64,000 nucleotides of DNA from Streptomyces sp. WZ.A104 (GTDB lineage: Bacteria > Actinomycetota > Actinomycetes > Streptomycetales > Streptomycetaceae), in NCBI RefSeq assembly GCF_002382885.1, contig NZ_NWVL01000001.1:164433-228432 (forward strand). The letters are read 5' to 3'. Shown one piece after another: positions 25,661 to 35,700 of this stretch. The notes beneath the pieces were generated by a model, which was given only the letters and a program-made list of their open reading frames with translations, searched no databases and had not been told where the DNA came from. The first letter of the stretch is position 1. Each line of letters opens with the position of its first letter. A program made the position numbers and the translations under genes.

Positions 25661-27202
25661 GTGAGTAAGACCAGCCTTCCCGCAACCGACCATGCCGCCG
25701 TCCTCCGCGAGGCCCTGCTCGCCGCGGACTTCACCGCCGACGGGCTTCTCGACCGGCTCGGCGCGCCCGCCTATGCCGCCCTCGCCCGCAGCGAGACGGT
25801 CCCCGCCCTGCGGGCCACCCGGGGCGGCACGCCGCTCGACACGCTGGTGAGGCTGTTCCTTCTCCAGCGCCCCGTCGCCCAGGAGCAGGCCCGTGCCGCC
25901 CTGCCGCTGGAGGAGTGCGTCGCGGACGGCTGGGTGACCCGTGAGGGCGGTGCGGGCGGTGAGGTCCGCGCGAGCGTCGACGTACGGCCGTACGGGGGCC
26001 CGGACGGCGAGGACTGGTTCATCGTGTCCGACCTCGGATGCGCGGTCGGCGGTGCGGGCGGGATCGGCTCGCGCGAGGAGGGCGTCGTCCTCGGCGTCGG
26101 CGGGGCCTCCACCACCCTCGCCGGGATCACCGTGCGTACGCCGGTGGCCTCCGCCCTCGACCTCGGTACGGGCTCCGGCATCCAGGCGCTGCACGCCGCC
26201 CAGCACGCGACCCGGGTCACCGCCACGGACCTCAACCCGCGCGCCCTGGAGTTCACCCGGCTCACCCTGGCCCTGTCCGGCGCCGCCCCCGCCGACCTGC
26301 GCGAGGGCTCCCTCTTCGAGCCGGTCGGCTCCGACACGTTCGACCTGATCGTCTCCAACCCGCCCTTCGTCATCTCGCCCGGCGCCCGCCTCACATACCG
26401 GGACGGCGGCATGGGCGGCGACGACCTGTGCCGCACGCTGGTGCAGCAGTCCGGGGACCACCTGAATGAGGGGGGCTACGCCCAGTTCCTCGCCAACTGG
26501 CAGCACGTGGAGGGCGAGGAGTGGCAGGACCGGCTGCGTTCCTGGGTGCCGTCCGGCTGTGACGCCTGGATCGTGCAGCGCGAGGTCCAGGACGTCACGC
26601 AGTACGCCGAGCTGTGGCTGCGGGACAGCGGTGACCACCGCAGCGACCCCGCCGAGTACACCGAGCGGTACGAGGCGTGGCTCGACGAGTTCGAGGCGCG
26701 CGGCACCAAGGCCGTCGGCTTCGGCTGGATCACCCTGCGCAAGTCCGCCGCGGCCGCCGCCGGGAATCCCTCGGTCGTCGTCGAGGAATGGCCGCACGCC
26801 GTGCAGCAGCCGCTCGGCCGGGCCGTCCAGGACCACTTCGCCCGCCAGGACTACCTCCGCGACCAGGACGACGCGGCCCTGCTCGCCGGGCACTTCAGCC
26901 TGGCCGCCGAGGTGGTCCAGGAGCAGGTCGGCCTGCCCGGCGCGGAGGACCCCGAGCATGTGGTGCTGCGTCAGCACCGGGGCATGATGCGGGCGACCAA
27001 GGTGGACGCGGTGGCCGCCGGGTTCGCCGGTGTGTGCGACGGCTCGCTGCCCGCGGGGCGCATCCTGGACGCCATCGCGCAGTTGATGTCCGAGGACCCG
27101 GTGCTCCTGCGCGACCGCACCCCGCAGGCGATCCGGCTGCTGGTCGAGGAGGGCTTCCTGGAGCCGGTGGCCGGGGGTACGACGAGAAAGGGCCTCGGGT
27201 GA
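25661..27202 (+). CDS. Class I SAM-dependent methyltransferase (NPPF type, DUF7059-like N-terminus)
   Basis: A 513-residue cytoplasmic protein. After a helical N-terminal domain (residues 1-150), a Rossmann methyltransferase domain carries motif I ALDLGTGSGIQALHAA (near 165) and motif IV DLIVSNPPFVIS (near 230). The NPPF tetrad is typical of enzymes that methylate amide or exocyclic nitrogens of glutamine, adenine or guanine. The C-terminal 150 residues are helical. The substrate is unknown. GTG at 25661 is chosen (VSKTSLP, as in relatives); ATG at 25652 is possible, and the absence of a spaced ribosome-binding site suggests a near-leaderless message. Confidence 0.8.
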   Translation: MSKTSLPATDHAAVLREALLAADFTADGLLDRLGAPAYAALARSETVPALRATRGGTPLDTLVRLFLLQRPVAQEQARAALPLEECVADGWVTREGGAGGEVRASVDVRPYGGPDGEDWFIVSDLGCAVGGAGGIGSREEGVVLGVGGASTTLAGITVRTPVASALDLGTGSGIQALHAAQHATRVTATDLNPRALEFTRLTLALSGAAPADLREGSLFEPVGSDTFDLIVSNPPFVISPGARLTYRDGGMGGDDLCRTLVQQSGDHLNEGGYAQFLANWQHVEGEEWQDRLRSWVPSGCDAWIVQREVQDVTQYAELWLRDSGDHRSDPAEYTERYEAWLDEFEARGTKAVGFGWITLRKSAAAAAGNPSVVVEEWPHAVQQPLGRAVQDHFARQDYLRDQDDAALLAGHFSLAAEVVQEQVGLPGAEDPEHVVLRQHRGMMRATKVDAVAAGFAGVCDGSLPAGRILDAIAQLMSEDPVLLRDRTPQAIRLLVEEGFLEPVAGGTTRKGLG

Positions 27203-27209
27203 GGGCGGC

Positions 27210-27655
27210 GTGATCCGGATCGGGCTGGACGAAGCCACGCTCGGGGCCCCCGGATCGCTGTCAGCCCGCTGTGGGACGCGTTCTGCAGCAGGCACCTCGC
27301 GCTGCCGCACCGTGCCCCCTCCTGGCCGTACGAGCACTGAGTGGCCCGGGCCCGCGAGGCGCTGCGGCACGACGAGCGCACACGGCCGCTGCGGCTCCCG
27401 GCCCATGGGTCGCACAGCTTCCCGGACTGCCTGCTGCCCCTGCCGGTCGGAGTCTCGTCCGTCGACGCCGAGCTGGACATCATCCGTGCCACCCCGGGCG
27501 ACGTCGTCCTCAAGGGCGTAAGGGAGCACTACGCGGGGATGGAGGAACACCCGCACGTCCGGCCGTACGTGGACGACCCCGAGTCCGCCTGCGCCACCCT
27601 CGCCGAGGCCTACGCGGCGTACTGGGAAGGTGCGCTGGAGCAGCACTGGCCCACC
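27210..27655 (+). pseudogene. Decayed ArsR-like (DUF5937-type) regulator
   Basis: The frame starts VIRIGLDEATLGA at 27210, loses frame near 27248, then continues one frame over as RIAVSPLWDAFCSRHLALPH and RAPSWPYEH. It meets a TGA near 27338-27340, where a Trp codon is expected, and goes on as VARAREALRHDERTRPLRLP and DAELDIIRATPGDVV to AAYWEGALEQHW. Two lesions plus loss of the whole C-terminal HTH region make it a pseudogene. The family call rests on resemblance to regulators that sit next to ABC exporters. Confidence 0.65.
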
Positions 27656-28118
27656 GGATCGCGGCCATCGTGGCCATCGCGGGCGGCGAGATACGCGCGC
27701 TCGACACCCCCGGCAGGCTCAAGTCCCGCTTTCAGGAACGCGATATCCGGGAGATCGACGCGTACGGCGCGGGCGACGAACACCTCGACCGCATCCGTGC
27801 TCTGCCCGGCGAACGGGGCGCGGCGGCCGAGGAACGCGACAGCGCGCAGACCGTCACCGTACTGCCGGAGTGGGCGTTTCCGGTCTCCTGGGCGCTGCCC
27901 ACCACTTGGGGGGCGCGGGCCGTGCACGCGGCGACCTCCGGCGGGCCGGACGGAGTGGGCGGAGGGGGCGGGGCGGGAGGAGTGAGCGGTACTGCCGACG
28001 TGCTGGTGCCCATGGCCGCCCCCTCGCCCTCGGGGCGTTCTACGCGCTGCTCGCCGTGCTCGTCCTCGGCCGGGTCGAACGCCGTGCCCGGGCCGCGGCC
28101 ACGCTTTCGCTCGCCTGA
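27640..28118 (+). pseudogene. Remnants of an ABC ATPase and a first ABC-2 permease
   Basis: Starting at about 27640 in a frame different from the regulator remnant, AHRIAAIVAIAGGEIRALDT and LKSRFQERDIREIDAYG match the C-terminal end of daunorubicin-type ABC ATPases; Walker A, signature and Walker B are all missing. A GTG at 27982 with GGGAGGA upstream starts the next gene (VSGTADVLVPM). Within a dozen codons it jumps, out of frame, to a permease tail (LGAFYALLAVLVLGRVERRA) ending at 28118. Most of both genes has been deleted. Confidence 0.65.
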
Positions 28119-28920
28119 TGACGATGGCCAGGAGCCGCCGTATGCCCGCCACCCTCCGTACCTTGCGCCGCCTCGTCGTCGGAGCCATCTCGTACCGCGC
28201 CCTGTTCAGCTGGACGACGCCGCCCATGTTCATCGGCACCCTGCTGGTCGGGTCGCTGCTCCAGCTCCTCTGCTTCGTATTCCTCGGACGTCAGCTCCAG
28301 GTGGCCGACGACCACTTCTATCTGCTGGGCAACACGGTGCTCGCCGCCTCCACCGCGTGTTTCCACGGTGGCACGATGGCGCTCTCCAACGAGCGCCGGT
28401 ACGGGACCCTGGGAGCGGTGCTTCTCAGCCCCCGCCACCGGGCTCCGCTCTGGATCGGCCGGGCTCTTCCCTATGTCCTCAACGGACTCCTCATCAGCGT
28501 CTTCACCCTCTCCGCCGCTTCGCTCCTGCTCGGCCTGCGGATTCCGGTCGGTGCTCTGCCGGGGCTCGGGGCGGTGCTCGTCGCGGGCGCCGCCGGGTGC
28601 TCGGCGTTCGGGCTGGCGCTGGGTGCGCTCGGGCTGCACTTCCGGGACGTCTTCCTGGTCTCCAACGTGGCCGGATCCCTGCTGTTCCTGCTCACCGGGG
28701 CGAACGTGCCGCGTGAGGTGCTCCCCGGCTGGATGCGGGCGACGGGCGACGTGCTGCCGCTCACCCATGCCGTGGAGGCCGCCCGCGCGCCGGCCGCCTC
28801 AACGGGGGGCTGCTCGGGACCGAGCTGCTGGTCGGCGCCGGGTACGGGCTGCTCGCCGTGCTCCTTCCGGCGGCCTTCGAGCGGGGCGGCCGACGGCGCG
28901 CGACCCTCGACGTCATGTGA
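28118..28920 (+). pseudogene. ABC-2 type permease, frameshifted near its end
   Basis: A six-helix ABC-2 permease: FSWTTPPMFIGTLLVGSLLQ, ALPYVLNGLLISVFTLSAAS, VLVAGAAGCSAFGLALGALG and VSNVAGSLLFLLTGANVPRE are all readable. At about 28795 the frame breaks; the true C-terminus (NGGLLGTELLVGAGYGLLAV, then LPAAFERGGRRRATLDVM) continues one frame over to a TGA at 28918-28920. ATG at 28118 overlaps the preceding stop; ATG at 28142 has AGGAG at 9 nt. With its ATPase deleted it cannot form a transporter on its own. Confidence 0.7.
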
Positions 28921-28930
28921 CGTATGCGAC

Positions 28931-28987
28931 GCGACCGCCAGGCCCGGGTGCGACCGCCAGGCCAGGACGCGACCGCCAGGCCGGAGA
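28931..28987. repeat. 19-bp tandem repeat, three copies
   Basis: Units start at 28931, 28950 and 28969, each beginning GCGACCGCCAGGCC and differing in the last five bases. It fills much of the gap between the permease pseudogene and the small membrane protein; no gene is seen in 28921-29157. Confidence 0.8.
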
Positions 28988-29157
28988 GGGCCATGGGGGG
29001 CCATGGGGGCCATAGGGATGCGCCGCTCGGGCGAAGGCGTCGGTGCGTCGTGCGGCGGGGGAGTGCTGTTCACCCGGGGTTCGTGTGGGCGATGTCCCGG
29101 GGTGGCAGCCTCCCCGGGACGGTCAAGACAGCCGAGGGGCATGACGAGGGGAACGAC

Positions 29158-29355
29158 ATGGAGAGCGTCTCAGCAGTCTTCGCCGGGACGGCCCTGACGC
29201 TGTTCGGTGCCGCCCTCCTCATCTGGACAGGGGCGCGCGTTCTGCATCGCGCGCCGGTTGCGCACGGTGTGAGCCCCGTCGCCTCCACCGCACTCACGAC
29301 GCTCTTCGGCGTAGTTTTTCTCGCCCTCGGCGTGTGGTGCTTCACGCTCGTCTGA
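29158..29355 (+). CDS. Small two-helix membrane protein
   Basis: A 65-residue protein that is essentially two membrane helices: FAGTALTLFGAALLIWTGAR and ALTTLFGVVFLALGVWCFTL, joined by a short basic/polar loop (VLHRAPVAHGVSPVAS). ATG at 29158 follows GAGGGGAAC. Similar small proteins precede topA in Streptomyces. Function unknown. Confidence 0.72.
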   Translation: MESVSAVFAGTALTLFGAALLIWTGARVLHRAPVAHGVSPVASTALTTLFGVVFLALGVWCFTLV

Positions 29356-29356
29356 T

Positions 29357-29374
29357 CCCCGCCCCCCGGCGGGG
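29357..29374 (+). terminator. Terminator after the small membrane protein
   Basis: CCCCGCC (29357-29363) and GGCGGGG (29368-29374) form a perfect 7-bp stem with a C4 loop, two bases after the stop codon. Confidence 0.65.
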
Positions 29375-29636
29375 CGCGCCCGGGGCGGTGGGCCGCCCGG
29401 CGGGTACCGGTACCGCCTTCGGAAACACGTGGGTCAGGGCTTCGCGCGGCGCGGACCCGACGGTCCGGGCGGCAGGAATGGCGGAAGTCGGGTTACCGTT
29501 CGAGTGGCCGTTGCGGGCTTTTGCCGTTTGACACGGGGGCGGGTTGTACCGTCACACTCCGCAGCGACAGCACCGCAGGCAGCGTCTCGACGCTGCCCGG
29601 ATGCCCATCGAGCGTCGACCGGAGAGAAGAGCGAAG

Positions 29637-32528
29637 TTGTCCCCGACCAGCGAGACCGCACAGGGCGGCCGCCGACTCGTCATCGTCGAGTCGCCTGCCA
29701 AGGCGAAGACGATCAAGGGCTATCTCGGCCCCGGATACGTCGTCGAGGCGAGCGTCGGGCACATCCGCGACCTCCCGAACGGCGCGGCCGAGGTCCCGGA
29801 CGAGTACACCGGCGAGGTACGCCGCCTCGGGGTGGACGTCGAACATGACTTCCAGCCCATCTATGTCGTCAACGCCGACAAGAAGGCCCAGGTCAGGAAG
29901 CTGAAGCAGCTGCTGGCCGAGTCCGACGAACTCTTCCTCGCCACCGATGAGGACCGCGAGGGCGAAGCCATCGCGTGGCACCTCCAGGAAGTGCTGAGGC
30001 CCAAGGTCCCGGTCCACCGGATGGTCTTCCACGAGATCACCAAGGACGCGATCAGGGCCGCCGTCGCCAACCCGCGCGAGCTCAACCAGCGCATGGTCGA
30101 CGCCCAGGAGACCCGCCGTATCCTCGACCGCCTCTACGGCTACGAGGTCTCGCCGGTCCTGTGGAAGAAGGTCATGCCGCGGCTCTCGGCGGGCCGTGTG
30201 CAGTCCGTCGCCACCCGGCTCGTCGTCGAGCGGGAGCGCGAGCGCATCGCCTTCCGCTCCGCCGAGTACTGGGACCTCACCGGCACCTTCGCCACCGGCC
30301 GTACCGGTGACGCCTCCGATCCCTCGACGCTCACCGCCCGCCTCAGCGCGGTCGACGGCCGCCGGATCGCCCAGGGCCGTGACTTCGGCCCCGACGGTCA
30401 GCTGAAGGCAGGGTCCGCCCAGACCCTGCACCTGGACGAGGCGAACGCCCGTGCCCTGGCCGCCGCGCTCGCCGACTCCTCCTTCGCGGTCCGGTCCGTC
30501 GAGTCGAAGCCGTACCGCCGTTCCCCGTACGCCCCCTTCCGGACCACGACCCTCCAGCAGGAGGCGAGCCGCAAGCTGGGCTTCGGGGCGAAGGCGACCA
30601 TGCAGGTGGCGCAGAAGCTGTACGAGAACGGCTTCATCACCTATATGCGTACGGACTCCACCACCCTCTCGGACACCGCGGTCTCCGCGGCCCGGGCCCA
30701 GGTCACGCAGCTGTACGGGGCGAACTACCTCCCCGAGAAGCCGCGTACGTACGCGGGCAAGGTCAAGAACGCGCAGGAAGCGCACGAGGCGATCCGCCCC
30801 TCCGGCGACCGCTTCCGCACGCCTGCCGAGACCGGGCTCACCGGTGACCAGTTCCGGCTCTACGAGCTGATCTGGAAGCGGACCGTCGCCTCCCAGATGA
30901 AGGACGCGACCGGCAACTCCGTCACCGTCAAGATCGGCGGCCGGGCGAGCGACGGCCGGGACGCCGAGTTCTCCGCCTCCGGCAAGACGATCACCTTCCA
31001 CGGCTTCATGAAGGCGTACGTCGAGGGCGCTGATGACCCGAACGCCGAGCTGGACGACCGCGAGCGGCGGCTGCCGCAGGTCGCCGAGGGCGACGCGCTG
31101 TCCGCCGACGAGGTCACGGTCGACGGGCACGCCACCAAGCCCCCGGCCCGCTACACCGAGGCCTCGCTGGTCAAGGAGCTGGAAGAGCGCGAGATCGGCC
31201 GCCCGTCGACGTACGCCTCGATCATCGGGACCATCCTGGACCGCGGCTACGTCTTCAAGAAGGGCACCGCGCTCGTCCCGTCCTTCCTGTCCTTCGCCGT
31301 CGTCAACCTGCTGGAGAAGCACTTCGGCCGGCTCGTCGACTACGGCTTCACCGCCCGTATGGAGGACGACCTCGACCGCATCGCACGCGGCGAGGCCCAG
31401 TCCGTGCCGTGGCTGAAGCGTTTCTACTTCGGGGCGCAGCCCGGTGACGACACCTCCGGTGCCGGTGCGGCCTCCGACGCGGGCAACGGCGACGGCGACC
31501 ACCTCGGCGGCCTGAAGGAGCTGGTCACCGACCTCGGCGCGATCGACGCCCGGGAGATCTCCTCCTTCCCGGTCGGCAACGACATCAAGCTCCGCGTCGG
31601 CCGCTACGGCCCGTACATCGAGCGCGGTGAGAAGGACGCCGAGGGCCACCAGCGCGCCGACGTCCCCGAGGACCTGGCCCCCGACGAGCTGACCGTCGAG
31701 CTCGCGGAAGAGCTGCTGGCCAAGCCCAGCGGCGACTTCGAGCTGGGCGCCGACCCGGTCAGCGGCAACCAGATCATCGCCAAGGACGGGCGCTACGGTC
31801 CGTACGTCACCGAGGTGCTGCCCGAGGGGACGCCGAAGACCGGCAAGAACGCGGTGAAGCCGCGGACCGCCTCCCTCTTCAAGTCCATGTCCCTCGACAC
31901 GGTCACCCTCGCCGACGCCCTCAAGCTGATGTCGCTGCCGCGCGTCGTCGGCGAGGACGCCGAGGGCGTCGAGATCACCGCGCAGAACGGCCGCTACGGC
32001 CCGTATCTGAAGAAGGGCACCGACTCCCGGTCGCTCACCTCCGAGGACCAGCTCTTCGACATCACCCTCGAAGAGGCCCTCGCGATCTACGCCCAGCCCA
32101 AGCAGCGCGGCCGGGCCGCAGCCAAGCCGCCGCTGAAGGAGCTGGGCACCGACCCGGTCAGCGGTTCGCCGGTAGTGGTGAAGGACGGCCGCTTCGGCGC
32201 GTACGTCACCGACGGTGAGACCAACGCCACCCTGCGGACCGGCGACAGCGTTGAGGAGATCACGCCGGAGCGCGGCTACGAGCTGCTCGCCGAGAAGCGC
32301 GCCAAGGGACCCGCCAAGAAGAAGACGGCGAAGAAGGCCCCGGCGAAGAAGGCGACGGCCAAGAAGACGGCCGCGAAGAAGACCACGGCCGCCAAGACCA
32401 CGGCCGCGAAGAAGACCGCGGCGAAGAAGACGACGGCCAAGAAGGCGACGGCCACCAAGACGGCCGCCAAGAAGACGACGGCGAAGAAGACGGCCTCGGC
32501 CTCTTCCGCCGCTCCGTCGGACGACTGA
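29637..32528 (+). CDS. topA: DNA topoisomerase I
   Basis: A 963-residue type IA topoisomerase that relaxes negative supercoils. The Toprim domain starts RRLVIVESPAKAKTIKGYLG and has TDEDREGEAIAWH near residues 104-116. The active-site Tyr is in FITYMRTDSTTL, near 335. C-terminal topoisomerase repeats (VGRYGPYIERGE, AKDGRYGPYVTE, QNGRYGPYLKKG, KDGRFGAYVTDG) replace zinc fingers. Residues from about 890 form a long Lys/Ala/Thr tail of KKTAAKK type, which in actinobacteria aids processivity. TTG at 29637 is chosen by similarity, with GGAGAG upstream. A TTGACA at 29528-29533 may belong to its promoter. Confidence 0.95.
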   Translation: MSPTSETAQGGRRLVIVESPAKAKTIKGYLGPGYVVEASVGHIRDLPNGAAEVPDEYTGEVRRLGVDVEHDFQPIYVVNADKKAQVRKLKQLLAESDELFLATDEDREGEAIAWHLQEVLRPKVPVHRMVFHEITKDAIRAAVANPRELNQRMVDAQETRRILDRLYGYEVSPVLWKKVMPRLSAGRVQSVATRLVVERERERIAFRSAEYWDLTGTFATGRTGDASDPSTLTARLSAVDGRRIAQGRDFGPDGQLKAGSAQTLHLDEANARALAAALADSSFAVRSVESKPYRRSPYAPFRTTTLQQEASRKLGFGAKATMQVAQKLYENGFITYMRTDSTTLSDTAVSAARAQVTQLYGANYLPEKPRTYAGKVKNAQEAHEAIRPSGDRFRTPAETGLTGDQFRLYELIWKRTVASQMKDATGNSVTVKIGGRASDGRDAEFSASGKTITFHGFMKAYVEGADDPNAELDDRERRLPQVAEGDALSADEVTVDGHATKPPARYTEASLVKELEEREIGRPSTYASIIGTILDRGYVFKKGTALVPSFLSFAVVNLLEKHFGRLVDYGFTARMEDDLDRIARGEAQSVPWLKRFYFGAQPGDDTSGAGAASDAGNGDGDHLGGLKELVTDLGAIDAREISSFPVGNDIKLRVGRYGPYIERGEKDAEGHQRADVPEDLAPDELTVELAEELLAKPSGDFELGADPVSGNQIIAKDGRYGPYVTEVLPEGTPKTGKNAVKPRTASLFKSMSLDTVTLADALKLMSLPRVVGEDAEGVEITAQNGRYGPYLKKGTDSRSLTSEDQLFDITLEEALAIYAQPKQRGRAAAKPPLKELGTDPVSGSPVVVKDGRFGAYVTDGETNATLRTGDSVEEITPERGYELLAEKRAKGPAKKKTAKKAPAKKATAKKTAAKKTTAAKTTAAKKTAAKKTTAKKATATKTAAKKTTAKKTASASSAAPSDD

Positions 32529-32537
32529 CAGGCCCGT

Positions 32538-32603
32538 CACACCCGCACCGTCACCGCACACGCGTCAGGGCACACCCGCACCGGCAGCGCACACGCGTCA
32601 CCG
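32538..32603. repeat. 33-bp tandem duplication after topA
   Basis: Two copies (32538-32570, 32571-32603), each beginning CACACCCGCACCG and containing GCACACGCGTCA. They differ at a few positions. The repeat lies between the topA stop and its terminator. Confidence 0.8.
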
Positions 32604-32630
32604 CACACCGGTATCGGGCACGCGCACCGC

Positions 32631-32672
32631 CACCGCCGCCCGGCACCTCACCGCAGGTGCCGGGCGGCGGTG
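32631..32672 (+). terminator. Very strong hairpin terminator after topA
   Basis: An 18-bp perfect stem (32631-32648 with 32655-32672; arms begin CACCGCCGCC and end GGCGGCGGTG) around a 6-nt loop. There is no T tract. Confidence 0.8.
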
Positions 32673-32768
32673 CGTCGGAGGCCGGGGACCAGAGTGGCCG
32701 GAAGCCGTCTGCGGCCGTATGTTCGGACGGGCCGACAGTCACCGCACCACTGCCGATAGGCTGGGCGG

Positions 32769-35700
32769 ATGACGCGAGCCGAGCAGCCAACGGTCGTGAG
32801 CCCCACCTCCGACACACTTGCCGCAGACTCACGCGAGCGCGCCGTACGAGCCCTGTTGCGTGTTCCCCCGCTGAAGCGGTTGTGGAGCGCCCAGCTCGTC
32901 GGCGGTATCGGCGATGCACTCGCCCTTCTCGTGCTGGTGCTGCTGTCGCTGCAAGCGGCGGTCCTCGAGGGCTCATTCGGGGCCGGATACCGCGGGGTGG
33001 CCTTCGCCGTCGCCGCCGTGTTCGGCGTCCGGATCCTTTCCACCCTGCTCTTCGGAGCCGTACTCCTGGGGCCTCTGACCTCGCTCACGGTGCCCGGCGG
33101 CAAGCTGGACCGGCGATGGCTGATGATCGGGGTCGACGGGCTGCGCCTGCTGCTCCTGGTCATCGCCCCGCTGTGGATCGACTGGATGCCTGACAAGGCG
33201 CTCATGATGGTCCTCATCACCGTCTTCGTGACCGGCGCGGCCGAGCGCCTGTGGGCCGTGGCCAAGGAGAGCGCCGCCCCGGCACTGCTCCCCGCCCCGC
33301 CCCTCGAAGGCGCCGCGGTACGCCCGCTGCCCGACCACCACGACGCCCTGCGCAGGCTGTCCCTCCGAACGAACTTCCTCGCGCTGCCCGCTGCCGCGGC
33401 GGTCCTGCTGGCCGCCACGCTGATCGGCAACATCCTCGGCTCGGGTCTGGAGTGGTTCTCCTTCCACCAGGCGGCTCTGGGGTCGTATGTCGCGGCCGGG
33501 CTCTTCTCCGCCTCCATCTCCACCCTGTACTTCCTGGAGTTCCCGGCCACCCAGACGCCCCGGCCGCGCTCCCCGCTGGAGGGCCTGCGCCGCCCCGCCA
33601 CCGGCAACGGGCCCGACAAGGGCCGCACCGGCGCCGTTCCGCTGCTGGTGGCCGCCTGCGCCGCCGTGGCCGGAGCCGTCGCCGCGGCCGCGGCCGTATC
33701 CGTACTGCACGCCTACGACCTCGGCGGCGGGCCCGTCACGTTCGCGCTGCTGATCCTCGGCCTGACCGGCGGCAGCGCCCTCGGCATCCGCACCGCGCGC
33801 CACGTCCTGCCCACCCTGTCGCGCCGCCGCCTGCTGGCGCTGGCCATCGCCGTCACCGGCCTGGCGCTCCTCGCGCTCGGCCTGGTGCCGGACACGGCGA
33901 CCGGGATCGCCATCGCGCTGCTCGCCGGTTACGCCGCCGGGGTCGCCGCGAACACCGGGCACACCCTGATCGACCAGGAGACCGAGGCGTTCCGGCAGGC
34001 CCGGACGACCGATCACCTCCAGGCCGTCGTCCGGGTGCTCGTCGCGCTCGGCGCGGTCGCGGGGCCGCTGCTGGCCGCCGCGATCGGACAGCACCGCCTG
34101 GTCGCGGGCGACTTCGTGTTCGCCCACGGCGGGGCCGCCTTCACCCTGATGCTGCTCGGCGCGCTGCTGCTGCCCGTCGCCGCCGTCGTCCTCGCCAAGA
34201 CGGACGACCGGGCGGGCGTGCCGCTGCGCCGGGATCTGAGCGAGGCGCTGCGTGGCGGCGAACCGGCCGTCGCGCCCGCCGCCACCGGCTTCTTCCTCGC
34301 CCTGGAGGGCGGCGACGGAGCGGGCAAGTCCACCCAGGTCGAGGCGCTCGCCGAGTGGATCCGGGCCAAGGGCCACGAGGTCGTCGTCACCCGCGAGCCC
34401 GGGGCCACCCCGGTCGGAAAGCGGCTGCGGTCGATCCTGCTGGACGTGTCCTCCGCCGGTCTCTCCAACCGGGCCGAGGCCCTGCTGTACGCCGCCGACC
34501 GAGCCGAGCACGTCGACGCCGTCGTCCGCCCGGCCCTGGAGCGCGGCGCGATCGTCATCTCCGACCGCTACATCGACTCGTCCGTCGCCTACCAGGGCGC
34601 GGGCCGGGACCTGGCTCCCACCGAGATCGCGCGGATCTCGCGGTGGGCGACGAGCGGCCTCGTACCGCATCTGACGGTGCTGCTGGACGTCGACCCGGCC
34701 ACCGCGCGAGAGCGGTTCACGGAGGCGCCGGACCGGCTGGAGTCGGAGCCGGTCGAGTTCCACGAGCGCGTACGGTCCGGGTTCCTGACCCTGGCCGCGG
34801 CCGACCCGACGCGTTACCTGGTGGTGGACGCCGGGCAGGAACCGGAGTCGATCACCACGGTCGTACGTCACCGGCTCGACCAGGTTCTCCCGCTCTCCGA
34901 GGCCGAGATCGAGGCCATCGAGGAGGCGCGGAGGGCGGCCGAGGAGGAGGCCCGGCGCAAGGCGGAGGAAGAGGCTGCCCGCAAGGCCGAGGAGGAACGC
35001 CTGGAGAAGGAGCGCCAGGAGCAGCTCGCCCGGCTGCGCGCCGAGGAGGAGGAGCGCAAGCAGCGCGAGCTGGAGGAGGCCCGCCGCCGCGAGGCCGAAC
35101 GCCAGGCGGAAGAGGCCCGGCAGCGCGCCGAGGAGGCCCGCCGCCGTGCCGAGGAGGACCGGCTCCGGCTGGAGGCCGAGGAGCGGGTCCGCGAGGCCGA
35201 GCAGGAACGCCTGCGCAAGCAGGCCGAGGAGGAGGCGCGGCTCCGCAGGGAGGCCGAGGCGCAGAGGCTGGAGAAGCAGCGCAAGGCCGAGGAAGCCCTG
35301 CTGCGAGCCGAGGAGGCCCGCCGCCGTGCCGAGGAGGAGGCGGCGGCCCGTACGGAGGCCGCGCGGGCGGAAGCCGAGCGGGCCGAGGCGGCGAGGGCTG
35401 AGGCTGCGAGGGTCGAGGCGGCTCGTGGGGAGGCGTCTTCGCGCTCGGAGGGCTTCGGTCCGGCGGGGTCGGGGCCAGGGGCTGCCGGGGCTTTCGGGGC
35501 CGCTGGTCCTTCGGGTTCCTCCGGTTCCTCCGGTACTTCGGATTCCTCCGGCTCCTCCGGTTCCTCCGGGCGGTCCGTGCCGGAGAACGAGATCACGGTG
35601 CCCACGCCGATCGTGAACCCGAACGAGATCACGCAGCCGGTGCCGACGGCCTACCCGCCCCGACCGGAGGGCGGCGCACCGTCCGACCGCCGGGCCCCCT

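Noticed and set aside
27271..28716. A 481-codon frame across the ABC remnants read as one protein
   Set aside because: It is a patchwork of pieces of different genes in and out of frame; only the ATPase tail part resembles a family.
29493..32561. A 1,022-codon minus-strand frame opposite topA
   Set aside because: Antisense shadow; low-complexity Leu/Gly/Arg start derives from the Lys-rich tail of topoisomerase I.
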